Shown: positions 49,045 through 59,539 of the stretch, in pieces | Numbering within the stretch: position 1 is the stretch's first letter | Layout: each line of letters begins with the position of its first letter | DNA from: Epithemia pelagica | Lineage: Eukaryota > Bacillariophyta > Bacillariophyceae > Surirellales > Surirellaceae | Length of the DNA stretch: 64,000 nt | Direction: 5' to 3' | NCBI GenBank assembly: GCA_946965045.2 | Contig: OX337231.1 | Location: 2,728,001-2,792,000, forward strand | Position numbers and translations under genes: made by a program | Notes under the pieces: generated by a model | What the model saw: the letters and a program-made list of their open reading frames with translations, nothing else | Databases searched by the model: none | Told to the model about the DNA's origin: nothing

Positions 49045-50998
49045 ATGTGCGGAATAATCGGTTTACTCCTGGCGAACGAGAACGCACATGTAAGCCCTGC
49101 TGTTTTGTTTACAAAGGAGAATCAGTTTGTCGCGAGAAAGATACTGATGGTCATCCATCACGGTGTACTCATGTTCGACCCATATTTTAGGTAAACCAAT
49201 TGCTTTTCGATGGCTTAACGGTTCTGCAACATCGAGGGCAAGATGCAGCGGGGATTGTGACTTCAGAGCGGCGCCGTTTGCACCTTCGAAAAGACAATGG
49301 TATGGTTCGGGATGTCTTCCAGCCCCATCACATGGCCGAACTTCGCGGTCACCTTGGTATTGGACACTGTCGCTACCCGACAGCTGGAACGAGCAGTTGT
49401 GCTGAAGCACAGCCACTTTACACAAACTTTCCTCACGGAATCTGTATTGCGCACAATGGAAATCTCACCAACGCCAACGACCTTACCCTCATGCTTCGAG
49501 AGAAGGTCGGTCGACATGTCAACACAGATTCTGATTCGGAACTGCTGCTGAACGTTTTTGCCGAACATCTCATGGACGAGGAACGGAAGCGAAATTTCCC
49601 ATCACTTACCTTGACTGCTTCGTCTTCCGACACGGCAGAGGCGATCTTTGCGGCCATGACCCGCCTCATGCGAGACTGCAAGGGTGGATATGCTGGTGTT
49701 TACTTGATCAATGGTATTGGATTGGTTGGATTCCGTGACCCCCATGGTATCCGACCTCTTGTTTTTGGTTGTCGACGGAACTCCACATCGGACAGTACGA
49801 ACGGCGTTGTTGCTGAAATGGACAATCCCATCAATGAGTTAGGAATTCCGCAAACTCCTGCAGATATGGAATCTGTGGAGAAAACGCTCGACTACGTTTT
49901 CTGCTCTGAATCGGTTGCGATTGATACACTGGGGTTTCAACTAGTTCGGTACGTAGCGTCCGCGCATTCTCGTTGGAAGAAAGAACAGTGCACTCATACA
50001 GCAGAAATAAATATTTGGTCGGCCACAGTGATGTAAAGGCTGGGGAAGCAATATTCATTGACATGGACGGCAACTGCCATGCACGTGTGTGTCATAAGGA
50101 AACTCCTTCACCTTGCATCTTTGAGTACGTGTACTTTGCCCGCCCAGATTCCATCATGGATGGGATCAGTGTGTATGAAACTCGGTTGAAGATGGGTGAA
50201 AAACTTGCAGAAAAGATTAAGCGCGTTCATCCAAATCACGAAATTGATGTCGTTATTCCTATCCCGGATACATCTCGAACGTGTGCTTTGCAAGCGGCTT
50301 ATCAGCTTGGCCGACCCTTTCGAGAAGGATTCATCAAAAACAGGTACATTGCCCGAACATTTATCATGCCGGGTCAGGAAACACGGAAAAAGTCAGTTCG
50401 GCTTAAGCTCAACACGATCAAAAGTGAATTCAATGGTCGAAACGTCTTGTTAGTGGACGATTCCATTGTTCGTGGTACCACAGCACACGAAATAGTACAA
50501 ATGGCTCGGGATGCGGGTGCTCGCAAAGTTTTCTTCTGCAGTGCTGCTCCACCAATTCGCTACCCTAATATATATGGAATCGATATTCCGACGCGAAATG
50601 AACTCATCGCGTATGAACGCCAGGAGGACCAAATCGCTTCCAAAATAGGCTGTGATTGGATCGTTTACCAAGATTTGCAAGATTTACAGGATTCCGTCTT
50701 GGAATCTGCACCTGCAGGTGTTTCAATCCCTCAGTTCGACACCAGTTGCTTTAGTGGCAAATACGTGACTGGTGAACAAATTGGTGACTCCTACTTCACC
50801 CGACTGCACAACGAACGAAATGATGGGGCCAAAGAGCGGAAGAAGCGCGGAATCAATGGAGACAGTTCACCAAATAAGCAGAAGAAGCCACTCACAAGCA
50901 ACGATGGATGTGAGTCTGTTTCAAACGACAAGAGAGAAAAGGATAAAGAAATGGGGCATAGCGTGACAAGTCGCTTGGAGCTTCACTCGAAAGCATAG
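49045..50998 (+). CDS. purF: Amidophosphoribosyltransferase (glutamine PRPP amidotransferase)
   Basis: Three exons: 49045-49089, 49191-49948 and 50029-50998, with introns of 101 nt (GTAAGC to ATTTTAG) and 80 nt (GTACGT to GGCCACAG). The product has 590 residues. It starts MCGIIGLL, whose Cys2 is the glutaminase nucleophile exposed after Met removal. HRGQDAAGI, GHCRYPTAGTSS and AHNGNLTNA complete the class II glutaminase. The PRPP-binding loop is NVLLVDDSIVRGTT. The enzyme makes phosphoribosylamine, the first committed step of purine synthesis. The last 70 residues are a charged low-complexity tail. No organelle presequence is visible, which fits a protein that needs a mature N-terminal Cys. 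Confidence 0.96.
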
Positions 50999-51320
50999 TG
51001 GCGTCCTTGTTTCCACCCGAAGAAGGCACGTTGGTCTTGGGAGTTCCCCATCGGACCAAAGCTGCGAATGAACCTGTGTTTCGCAAAGACGTATATTGGT
51101 ACATGTGGCGATGAGGAGATGTGGGCGCTTAGTTTCACAATTAAATTTGCACATATCTTTTGTTCTCACTTTTGAATTAACCCATTGAATGGATAGGACT
51201 ATGAACTACTCCTATGACTATGAGGTTGGTGTGGAGTTGGACGATGGACAGATAGTATAGACAATAGACAGACAGATCCATCTTCGGACTACGGACGGAC
51301 GAACGGTGCTCCGTGCTACC
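50999..51320. other. Intergenic between tandem genes
   Basis: 320 bp holding the presumed PurF 3' UTR and the promoter of the next gene. Direct GACAGA-type repeats occur near 51250-51275. Nothing else seen. Confidence 0.4.
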
Positions 51321-52455
51321 ATGATGTTTTTATCTGTTGCCCGTTGTCCCACCCACCTGGCGCTTACAAACATGATGCAGAGGAGAATCTGGATTGGACT
51401 TATTACTTGCAGCACTCTTCTTCTATCTGATGTTCGGCCGATACTAGTTGAAGAAGTTCTGGAACCTGAAAATGGTGCATCAGAGTCTTTGACCATTGAG
51501 ACCCCTTCCCCATCGAGTTCTCATGCAGAGAAGCTCGGCAACGGGGGCGAGATGGAAGGTGACAACAGCCAGTCACCAAAAGAAGTGACTGATGAACCTG
51601 AACAGGATGTGACTACGAATGAAGCGACGCCCTTAAAGGATGAACATCAACCGGATGAATTGTTCGTCGGAGCATTTTATGTACTCGACTCTTCGGTGGG
51701 AACGGACTCTAATTGGGACATCAGCCAAACAACTGGGGATGAATTTGATGACAGAACTTTATTGGACATATTTGGGGAAGTTACGAAAGAGTTTCTGACG
51801 CAACGTGTTGTAAGTTTGCAATATCTGTCTTATTTGGCAGTGGTTTCTGTTGAGTCATCCTACCCTCGTGACTGACGTTAGTCGATCCCCTGCAAAGATC
51901 CCCGACACAGACGAGGAATGCCGATGGGATTGGAGATCCCTAAGATGCGAGCCTGCATGTGAATGTTTCTTTGAGGGCAAATGGGGTGATTATCACTTAG
52001 GGAGGTCGTGTAGATTAAACAGTGGGCAAGTTGACGATCGATGCGTTCCAGTTGATCCTGCCATTGTGCTAAGGGAAGCTCCAGTCCCCAAACGAATCAT
52101 TTCACTTGTCTCCCAGACCATTGATATTCTCAAAAGTGAGGTTCAAGTCTTTCTTGAACGCTTCCGCAACCGAATAGCCGGTCGTTGGCAGAGAATGAGG
52201 AAGCATCTCTGTCATGATACATGGTCGTTGGCATCACGCCTTTCGGCTCAACGTCAGCAACTGTACAACCCCAAACAGGGAAAGAACGACAACAGTACTT
52301 GCGTACCTCCTTCAATGACATTGACATTATATTCTACACGATCATTGTGGGAACGTGCTCTGTGTGGCGCACCGTTGGAGTTTGAAATTTGTGAATCCTC
52401 GTCTTCGACCAAGTCCTCATCACCACCTAACAAACACAACAAGGGTTGGGACTAA
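51321..52455 (+). CDS. Uncharacterised secretory-pathway protein with cysteine-rich core
   Basis: Exons 51321-51809 and 51898-52455 are joined over an 88-nt intron (GTAAGT to TGCAAAG), giving 348 residues. A 31-nt alternative intron to TTTGGCAG is also in frame but too short to prefer. The N-terminus has a hydrophobic stretch (WIGLITCSTLLLSDV) suiting a signal peptide or anchor. It is followed by an acidic low-complexity region, then CRWDWRSLRCEPACECFFEG and GRSCRLNSGQVDDRCVP, where six or more closely spaced Cys suggest disulfides. The C-terminal 150 residues are basic. No family is recognised. Confidence 0.62.
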
Positions 52456-52641
52456 TGCATGTCGTTTTGTCAAAGCTAAAGAGACAATGCAATACTTCCC
52501 AAGTCAAAATGGTTCCATACATTATTTTACGATCTCATACACCATTCCACACAAACGTGTCCAAAGTTTTCACTTCTTCGTTGTGAAGCATTCACTGTAC
52601 ACAGGCAAGCGAAAATGGAACAAAATAAAACGGGGACTTTA

Positions 52642-52898
52642 TCATTGTCCGTCACCTTTGACAGGTTCATCGGCGAACTGTGAAGCAGTCGAGGGTGTTC
52701 CAAACATAGCACTCCAAAGTCCGCTTCCACCAGTTTTCGCAGCCTCGGCGCCATTGCTGGGGTCCTCAGTCGTTCCAACATTGTCTTCCGTGTCCGGCGG
52801 AACTCCTTGCTCTTCCGTTTCACCGTTATCTGGGTTGTCGTGAGATCCGTCTGGTGACGTATCTTCTTCGTTAACATCTTCACCATCGACTAGAGCAG
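52642..52898 (-). pseudogene. Displaced C-terminal tail of the Vps62-domain protein
   Basis: After the third copy of a 49-bp repeat, one frame reads LPPETALVDGEDVNEEDTS and continues acidic to VKGDGQ and a stop at 52642. In an ancestral gene with one repeat copy this would follow directly from DRIDSKVLPPET. The triplication shifts it out of frame, so the present protein stops at 52992. Confidence 0.6.
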
Positions 52899-53044
52899 TT
52901 TCTGGAGGCAGAACTTTACTGTCAATCCTATCATTCATTCCATCAAGTTTCTGGAGGCAGAACTTTACTGTCAATCCTATCATTCATTCCATCAAGTTTC
53001 TGGAGGCAGAACTTTACTGTCAATCCTATCATTCATTCCATCAA
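52899..53044. repeat. Three tandem copies of a 49-bp unit
   Basis: Copies start at 52899, 52948 and 52997, each beginning TTTCTGGAGGCAGAACTTTA. They are identical in my reading apart from the edge of the last. Because 49 is not a multiple of 3, the two extra copies change the reading frame of the minus-strand gene. Confidence 0.92.
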
Positions 53045-55692
53045 TCTTTTCCAACATCTTCACATATTCCTCGTTGCTGGGGTATAGCAGAAGAGCTCGC
53101 TTGACTGATCGGTTACTTAATGCCGCCATTCCACCGGATGATATCAAATAGAAGTGACCACAAATGACAATGAACGCACCCCATAGAGTCGCACTCATGT
53201 CCTTACTGGCCCATTCATTGCAAAACTTCTGGAATTCCCCTCCGCACCTGATCTCATCCAATCCTAAGGCGTCAAAGCGAAGACAGATTCCGTCCAACGA
53301 GCCAATGACATCATCGCAGATTTGTCCAAACGCGTAGGCGAAACCAACGTTGAAAACAGCCACAATGACCATGACAACGGCCAGGATAAGACTCACAAGA
53401 AGCAAGGCAAAACTAACGAGGAAGAATACATCGACGACTTCCGCGCTGTATACAATGCGCTTCTCAAAAGGATCAAACCGATTCCTTTGTTCTGTTTCGC
53501 CGACAATATCGAAGTAAGTCACATTGATGCGTCGCCAAAGATCTTCAGTTCGAAGCCAAAGAATAATCAACAACATCGAATCAATGACCAGAATGAAGAT
53601 GCCCAAAGCCAAAAAGATGACCTCGATAGCGCTGAAGTTAATTCCAGAGAAGGTTTCTTCCAGCAAATCAGTCAGAGCCGAGTATCCAACGAAAAACAAA
53701 AGCGCACCAATGAAAGTGACCACATATGCCCCAGAGTAGATCCACGCATGAAGAAAAACCCATTGTCTTGTCTCTTTGTTGGGTTGAATATACCGCCCGT
53801 CCTCGTCAGTCAAAAGGACAGGACGTACGTCTTCATTCCGCTTTCGGAGGAAGTAGATGACATTAAAGATAGTGAAGAACACGCACATCATAAGAATACC
53901 AATGATATTCTTCGTCAACGGGAGAATGTCGACGTCAGTAGAAAAGAGGTCTTCATTCGGAGGTTTCGACAGTCTCTCACAATAAACTTCAGCGGTATAA
54001 TTTGTCTCAACTGTGGGAAGACCCCAGAGCGGAGCATTACCAGGGACGCGCAATTGCCAATAGAAAGATCTGGTGGCCGGACCTGTCGGGCCAGTAAACG
54101 TATCCGCAAACATTCTGCGGAAAGCGGTTCGTACATCCCGCGCCGCTGATCACAAAATTAAAGAACTTTGGTCAGCCTTTCTCATTTCTTAAATGCCAAC
54201 ACTATGCTATGGCTGAAATGAACTTACATGCAATCACCGAGTCAACAGAGTCTTCCACACCAAGCATTTGCATCACCCACCAAAACACAGGATTTTCCTC
54301 GTGCGTGGGACAATCCGCGTCGTCCATATCAGTTGTTGCATTCTCATCGTCCGTTGTATTTCCAAAACATTCTGGCTCGTCTCCATTTACCTCATGACCC
54401 GTATCTTGCGAACTTCCCCAGTTCCCTCCGAAGGCTGGCCAGTATGTGTCATCTGTAACATTATCAGGAATGCTTTCTTGTTCTGGGATGCGGATCACAT
54501 TGGTTGAGTTGGGTGCATAGTACCGAAAGTTTCCTTTCTTATCTTTGAAGGAAGTTCGATCCACAACCAACACTCCCTGAAGATTGAGGAAGAATTCCAA
54601 TGGCCAGACTTCCGCATAAACAATCTCACTGGCCGAAAATGGGTAGACAACATGGCTATCAAGAGTGACAAAGCCAACAGGATTTGTAGGACTGTCTCGA
54701 TGAAACGTGCATTCACCCTGAGTGCAATCAAGAACCTGACCATGACCATGCTGCCTGTACGTTAACGAAAGTGGCTGGCTCGGTGTCGAATGCTTGCACA
54801 CGGTGACACTCATTGATTCTGACGTATTGGGTAAGAAGTTGAGAACAGCACCAGCACAATCAGTGTTTAAGCGTGTAACGTCACTTACCCCAGTCGCCTT
54901 CGTGTACACCAAACGGAGGAAGCCGGAATCGGAAATACTGACCAACTCTGAACAAGCTCGTTACAATCCCTATGCTCGCTGGTCCATTCCAAGTATAGTA
55001 CATGAAATAATTGAAGGTCAGTGTCCCATTGCCGGAATCGAAAGCACGATAGTAAATTGGGGCCCTTGATATACCGTTCGAGTCAAATCCATCTCCTTTC
55101 TTGTATTCGTTGTCAAGTAAGCCTCCAAGATCGTGTTCAAAGTAAAATCGGTGTGAGTGCATAACATAGTCGACGTCTCGGGTAGTTTTAAGCAGGGATT
55201 CTTGACGCAATTCCTTATCGAACAATTCGACACCATTGAGTTTATAATAAATTCGACCCTGTGACGGCTGTCAAAAGAATTGAAGAGGCGGACATTTCTG
55301 TGAGAGAGCCACACAATTTCGTTTCAATAACGACAATATGACCTTACATCACCAAAGGTTCTTTCCACAGAGCTCATTGTCCATTTTTCACGAGGATGGA
55401 AGTAGAGAAAGGGAGCATAAGCCTGCGCTAGTTGTTGTATAGCATCATCATCATCAAGCAAAATATCATCCGTTTCACATAGACCATCCGTTGGTTCAAA
55501 GAGGAGGGAGGTGTTCTGGTATGGGGGGATACTGCAGAATGGAGCATCCTCGTCCTCTGGTACGAACTGCTTGTTATCATCGCTGGCGAACTGGTTTTCT
55601 CCTGAACACCTCACCAGGAAAGAAAGGAGCAACAAGCTACTTGCAACAACACAAGGCCTATCCATGAGGATAGAACCGCAACTTCGCTTCAT
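52992..55692 (-). CDS. Vps62-domain membrane protein, C-terminus truncated by a repeat
   Basis: Four exons: 55692-55348, 55258-54889, 54818-54228 and 54145-52992. Introns of 89, 70 and 82 nt all start GTAAG and end AG, and the phases agree. The product has 819 residues. A signal peptide (VVASSLLLLSFLVRCSG) precedes the Vps62-like domain: YAPFLYFHPREKWTMSSVE, then APIYYRAFDSGNGTLTFNYFMYYTWNG, then GVHEGDWESMSV across the second splice, then YRQHGHG and GFVTLDSHVVYPF. Exon 4 has four or five membrane spans (for example IIGILMMCVFFTIFNVIYFL). Vps62 relatives are linked to vacuolar sorting in yeast. The stop at 52994 lies inside the 49-bp repeat. Confidence 0.8.
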
Positions 55693-56974
55693 GATCTTTT
55701 TCTCAAACGATCAATGACAGATAATTGCTGTGCGTAAAAGTCAAATCTTGATCTCAGGGTAAAAATGGGGCTTTGTGAGCCAAAAGCGGGAAAGCATAAA
55801 GGTTCGAATTTAATACCCCCTTGCCCCTATCAACTATAGGCACTTTCAACCACCAACAGCAACTTCCGGTAACTACCCGTGAGTCCCATATCCGCTAGCA
55901 ATACCCAGAGGACAAGACCAAGAACTTCTTCGACAAAGGATCGATATTAATACAAAACACGTATTATGAAACCATAGAGTATGGTTTCCCATTCTCTAGT
56001 ATGGAACAAACGGGAATGTCGTGAGGGATGTCGTTTGATGTCGTGAGGGATGTCGTTTGATGTCGTTTTATGTTGTTTGATGTCGTTTCGGGCTCGCGCG
56101 GAAACATGGTTTGGGTCAAAATCAAGCGGTGCTCATTCAGTTGATTCAGCGATGGGCCTAGCGTCAATCAGTCGCTTGTTTTCTGTTGAAGAATACCAAC
56201 TGCTAGAGAGTAGAGCTTCTTTTGGCGATATAACAACAAACGACATCAAACGACATCAAACGACATCAAAAGACATCAAACGACATCAAAAGACATCTAC
56301 AATGTCCCCCGACATCCGTGACTCGGGATGCATGCCTCATATCGAAAGAATCTGCATCTAATATGATCATATCAGAGCTATTGGTGTGTGATAACGCAAT
56401 ATGAAAACGGTTGTTTTATCGTGACGATACTCTGAGAAGTAGAAAGATTTCGTACGTTTTGAGTCCATTACCGGAAGTTGCAGAACATCTTTCTTGAGAG
56501 AACTTCACATGCGAGAGTGGCATGGGGGCAATATAATGATACGCTGAGATGTAATAGCATGTAGTGCTTAGTAACATGCTATTATTGTAAGGGGAACTCC
56601 TTCCCAGCGGAGCGGTCATCAGGCACATCAAAGGTGCACCCGAATTCCAAGATCGACGCCGACTTGCTGCTGTCGAAGCAAAGACGACTCTCACCCACCG
56701 CAGAGCGAGTCAAGTACCAAGCGACCGAGCCCTTATGCAAGCACAAGTCGGCGAGCGGGGCGAACCACCACTATTTGCCATCTGTCCCTCAAGTCACTTG
56801 CCAAAGTGCTAGAGTTCCAGAACTCAATCATCCCGATCCTTTCCACCACTCCAACAGTAGGATCGTTAACGACAGACAAAAGTGGATGGTCCACTATTAT
56901 CCTTCTCCCCCACCTTACGTTTCCTTCTTGATATAGAATTTTGAAAGTCTTCACAGAGCTTGAGAGAACTGCAG
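55693..56974. other. Intergenic; 3' flank of the DIRS-like element with inverted arrays of a 10-bp repeat
   Basis: 1.3 kb without a gene. Contains the repeat arrays listed separately. The part from about 56580 to 56974 may be the untranslated 3' end of the DIRS-like element, but I could not locate its terminus. Confidence 0.45.
56016..56297. repeat. Oppositely oriented arrays of GTTTGATGTC / GACATCAAAC
   Basis: The left array (56016-56088) has four or five copies of GTTTGATGTC or GTGAGGGATGTC. The right array (56236-56297) has six copies of GACATCAAAC or GACATCAAAA. The two arrays are reverse complements about 150 bases apart, so a transcript or single strand could form a long hairpin. Confidence 0.75.
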
Positions 56975-59539
56975 TCATGTCTCTAACGCGGCCACAACGT
57001 CCGTGTAGAGATCGATCATGTTCGCATGAGCGAAGCGCGCTCCAGCAGACTCCTGGGTCCTCCAACGGTTGTTCAAGTCAACCACGTTCTTGGGTATTTT
57101 CTTGTTTCGGGCTTGAGTAGTTGATCCTCGTCGAATGGACCTCCGAACACTGAATTTGGTTATATCTTCTGTGTTCTCTCCTAACAAATCAGGTCGTTGG
57201 TCTTGTAAATCTGTCATGGCTGAGTGCAACCATACATCGAGTTGGCGTATTGTGATGGCCCGCTCACTCGTGGGGTGATGACGGAACAGAGGTCCTACGG
57301 TGGTCCCAGCAGCTTCGTATTGCAGTAGCAACTCCACCAGCCATGTCACGTTGCTAATTCCTGATGCCGTGACTGGGACGAGAGGAATCTTGTGTTTCTG
57401 TCGGACATTGACTCCTTTGAATCTTCCTTCCAAAGCGAGCAACACATGTCGGCGTTTCGGGTGCTTGAGACCTTGTACAGTGTGAATCAGTGTATCGTTC
57501 AATCTGACATGCCCCAATTCTTCTCCTCGTAGTCCACTGGAGAAACCCAGCGTCAACACCGCTCCCAAGACACATATTTGAAATTGTTCTTTCTCGTCTC
57601 GCGCCTCTTTCGCCGATTCCAACTTGATTTTCAACAATTCTTGTAGCGCAAGGAGTACATCGATTGACAACGCGGGGTCTTGCAACTTCACATCACCCAT
57701 GCGTTCATGACAGCCGTCCATGAATCGTTTAAACCATAAGGAGTTACTTGAACTTTCTGTAATCCTCGTGGATTTGCGGCCGTCACTTAGAACCGCCCCG
57801 CTTAATCCCAATGGGGTGGTGTGAACAAAGTTGGAGTAAGCCGTACGGATTCCACACATCGTATCCCATTGCACGGTCTTGGAATTACGTCCCGAATCCA
57901 ATGATCGCTGTAACGACGCCACAGCAGGGATCATTCCAAACGAATCTGTTACCGGGAAGGGGCCGCGGACGAATACATCGGATGGAGAGTCGATCCTCAG
58001 TTGATGTAGAATCGTCATCAATTTATTGACTTGTCTCAAATTGCCTTGGACAGTACTTGGTCGTCGTGCCCAGAAAGCATCCAGATTTGCCCGTATGATG
58101 CATTGAATAAGCCACTTGTCCTGTGCCGAGGTCATATCCGGATTGCGTTTGCAGATGTTTCTGAAATGGCACAATTCACACTGAAACGGAGTAATGAAAT
58201 GATCTCCCGCTCTTGCCTCGCAATACAACTTCTTTAAATCTGCCGTCTCTGCTTCAGTCGTTTCCCATCCTTCCGCTTCCTCCACAAGAGTCCCTTCGGC
58301 GTTTTGCTCCATGAGACGAGGTTGAAGGTTGCGGGGAAAGGGATCGACGGTCCATGGTACAACGTAACATGGACCGTGAAATGCCGCTCGACAAGGAGTC
58401 CAGTGACCTCGAGTATGCCCAAAATTGGCGCATACTATCCCTTGCGTGTGACATAGGCTGCCTGTGCATCGAGCGCAGGTCATTTCTTCTTTCGACCAAA
58501 AATTTTGTGAATTTACTCGCCACGGCCGACTGTTGAGCAACGGGAAAACGAACGCAAGCGTTAGTGGCTCATGCTCAGATTCTTTAGGCCAACAATCCGC
58601 ACTGAACGGCATAACGCAAAACAAATCACAAGTTTTTGTTAGCATCCGCCGCCAACGGCCACTCAACAAGGAAGGAGTTAACAACACGTGAGTGTTCCAT
58701 GGGCGAAGGTGCCAGGCTTCCGCAATTAGAAACACAGCCACCTCAGCAATGCAAGGTGGAGGTGTCCATATGAACGTGCCGTCTGTTCTTTGAGGTCTCG
58801 AAAACCATTCCTGAGGTTCCAGCGAAACTATATCCGGTGCGTCGCCAAGAATCTGATTTAGCAGTTCCGAGATTACACGGGGCTGTCGTTCTTGCGCTGT
58901 CTTGTGCAACGGTACAAAGTCCAGCATAGCTTCACCTCTCATGACCCCACTTGTCAGGTCAGATCTTGAAAGCCCGTCAGTGCCTTGGACGATCATCCGC
59001 TTGCCCGCGACCCACACCACATGGATAAACACGTCGCCATGCATGAGAATTTTATGAAGTCGTAGCATGAGACGCAGCACTTCCGGGGACTTCGCCGTTC
59101 CGCGATAAAAAGCAGATTCGGCATGCATGTTGTCCGTGAAAATAAATGTTTCGCTGAGACCATTCAACTTTCCTTCAGCGAACATCTGTTCGACTTTCAT
59201 CACGATATTTGCGAGTTCGCGGAAATTTGAGGAAGTCTTCGCCATTTTGTTTTGGTCCCAAGAGCCGAAGTCAACTTCTATCAAATCGTCTCCTGGCGTC
59301 CAGCCAGACATCCCAAAGCCGGCTCCCGACGCATCTCCAAAATAATAGCGAGCGATCGCCCCTTCTTTGATGGGGCGCAAAGTTCTTTTGGGAGGGCGTT
59401 CATCCTTGGTCAGAGCTTCGAGTGCTGCCACATCCAGCTCCATTCGCGGAACCATTTTGACTCGATTCGGAGGTCTGTCATTACCAGACTCAGTGGTTTC
59501 CCCCAACGACTCCGAGCCCATCTTCCAGCCCTCTTCATC
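56975..59539 (-). CDS. DIRS-like RNase H and tyrosine recombinase region
   Basis: 848 residues from ATG 59521, or 854 if read through from the TGA at 59542. RNase H: YYFGDASGAGFG (Asp about 63), SSNFRELANIV (Glu), FTDNMHAESAFYRG (Asp) and GTDGLSRSD. A middle zone has two Cys-rich clusters (CARCTGSLCHTQGIVC and FQCELCHFRNIC) that may bind zinc. The recombinase has SSGLRGEELGHVRL (first catalytic Arg), KHKIPLVPV, SIRRGSTTQA (second Arg, with Arg where His is usual), NNRWR and NMIDLYTDV (nucleophilic Tyr). It would integrate a circular cDNA. Only six codons lie between the TGA and the ATG, so reinitiation could also express it. Confidence 0.85.
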   Translation of the reverse strand, partial: DEEGWKMGSESLGETTESGNDRPPNRVKMVPRMELDVAALEALTKDERPPKRTLRPIKEGAIARYYFGDASGAGFGMSGWTPGDDLIEVDFGSWDQNKMAKTSSNFRELANIVMKVEQMFAEGKLNGLSETFIFTDNMHAESAFYRGTAKSPEVLRLMLRLHKILMHGDVFIHVVWVAGKRMIVQGTDGLSRSDLTSGVMRGEAMLDFVPLHKTAQERQPRVISELLNQILGDAPDIVSLEPQEWFSRPQRTDGTFIWTPPPCIAEVAVFLIAEAWHLRPWNTHVLLTPSLLSGRWRRMLTKTCDLFCVMPFSADCWPKESEHEPLTLAFVFPLLNSRPWRVNSQNFWSKEEMTCARCTGSLCHTQGIVCANFGHTRGHWTPCRAAFHGPCYVVPWTVDPFPRNLQPRLMEQNAEGTLVEEAEGWETTEAETADLKKLYCEARAGDHFITPFQCELCHFRNICKRNPDMTSAQDKWLIQCIIRANLDAFWARRPSTVQGNLRQVNKLMTILHQLRIDSPSDVFVRGPFPVTDSFGMIPAVASLQRSLDSGRNSKTVQWDTMCGIRTAYSNFVHTTPLGLSGAVLSDGRKSTRITESSSNSLWFKRFMDGCHERMGDVKLQDPALSIDVLLALQELLKIKLESAKEARDEKEQFQICVLGAVLTLGFSSGLRGEELGHVRLNDTLIHTVQGLKHPKRRHVLLALEGRFKGVNVRQKHKIPLVPVTASGISNVTWLVELLLQYEAAGTTVGPLFRHHPTSERAITIRQLDVWLHSAMTDLQDQRPDLLGENTEDITKFSVRRSIRRGSTTQARNKKIPKNVVDLNNRWRTQESAGARFAHANMIDLYTDVVAALET

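Noticed and set aside
51810-51840. A 31-nt intron in the gene at 51321-52455
   Set aside because: GTAAGT to TTTGGCAG keeps the frame but is implausibly short. An 88-nt option also keeps the frame.
52899-53044. Repeat copies removed as an intron to restore the Vps62 frame
   Set aside because: GT-AG pairs between copies remove 99 rather than 98 bases, which does not restore the ancestral frame.
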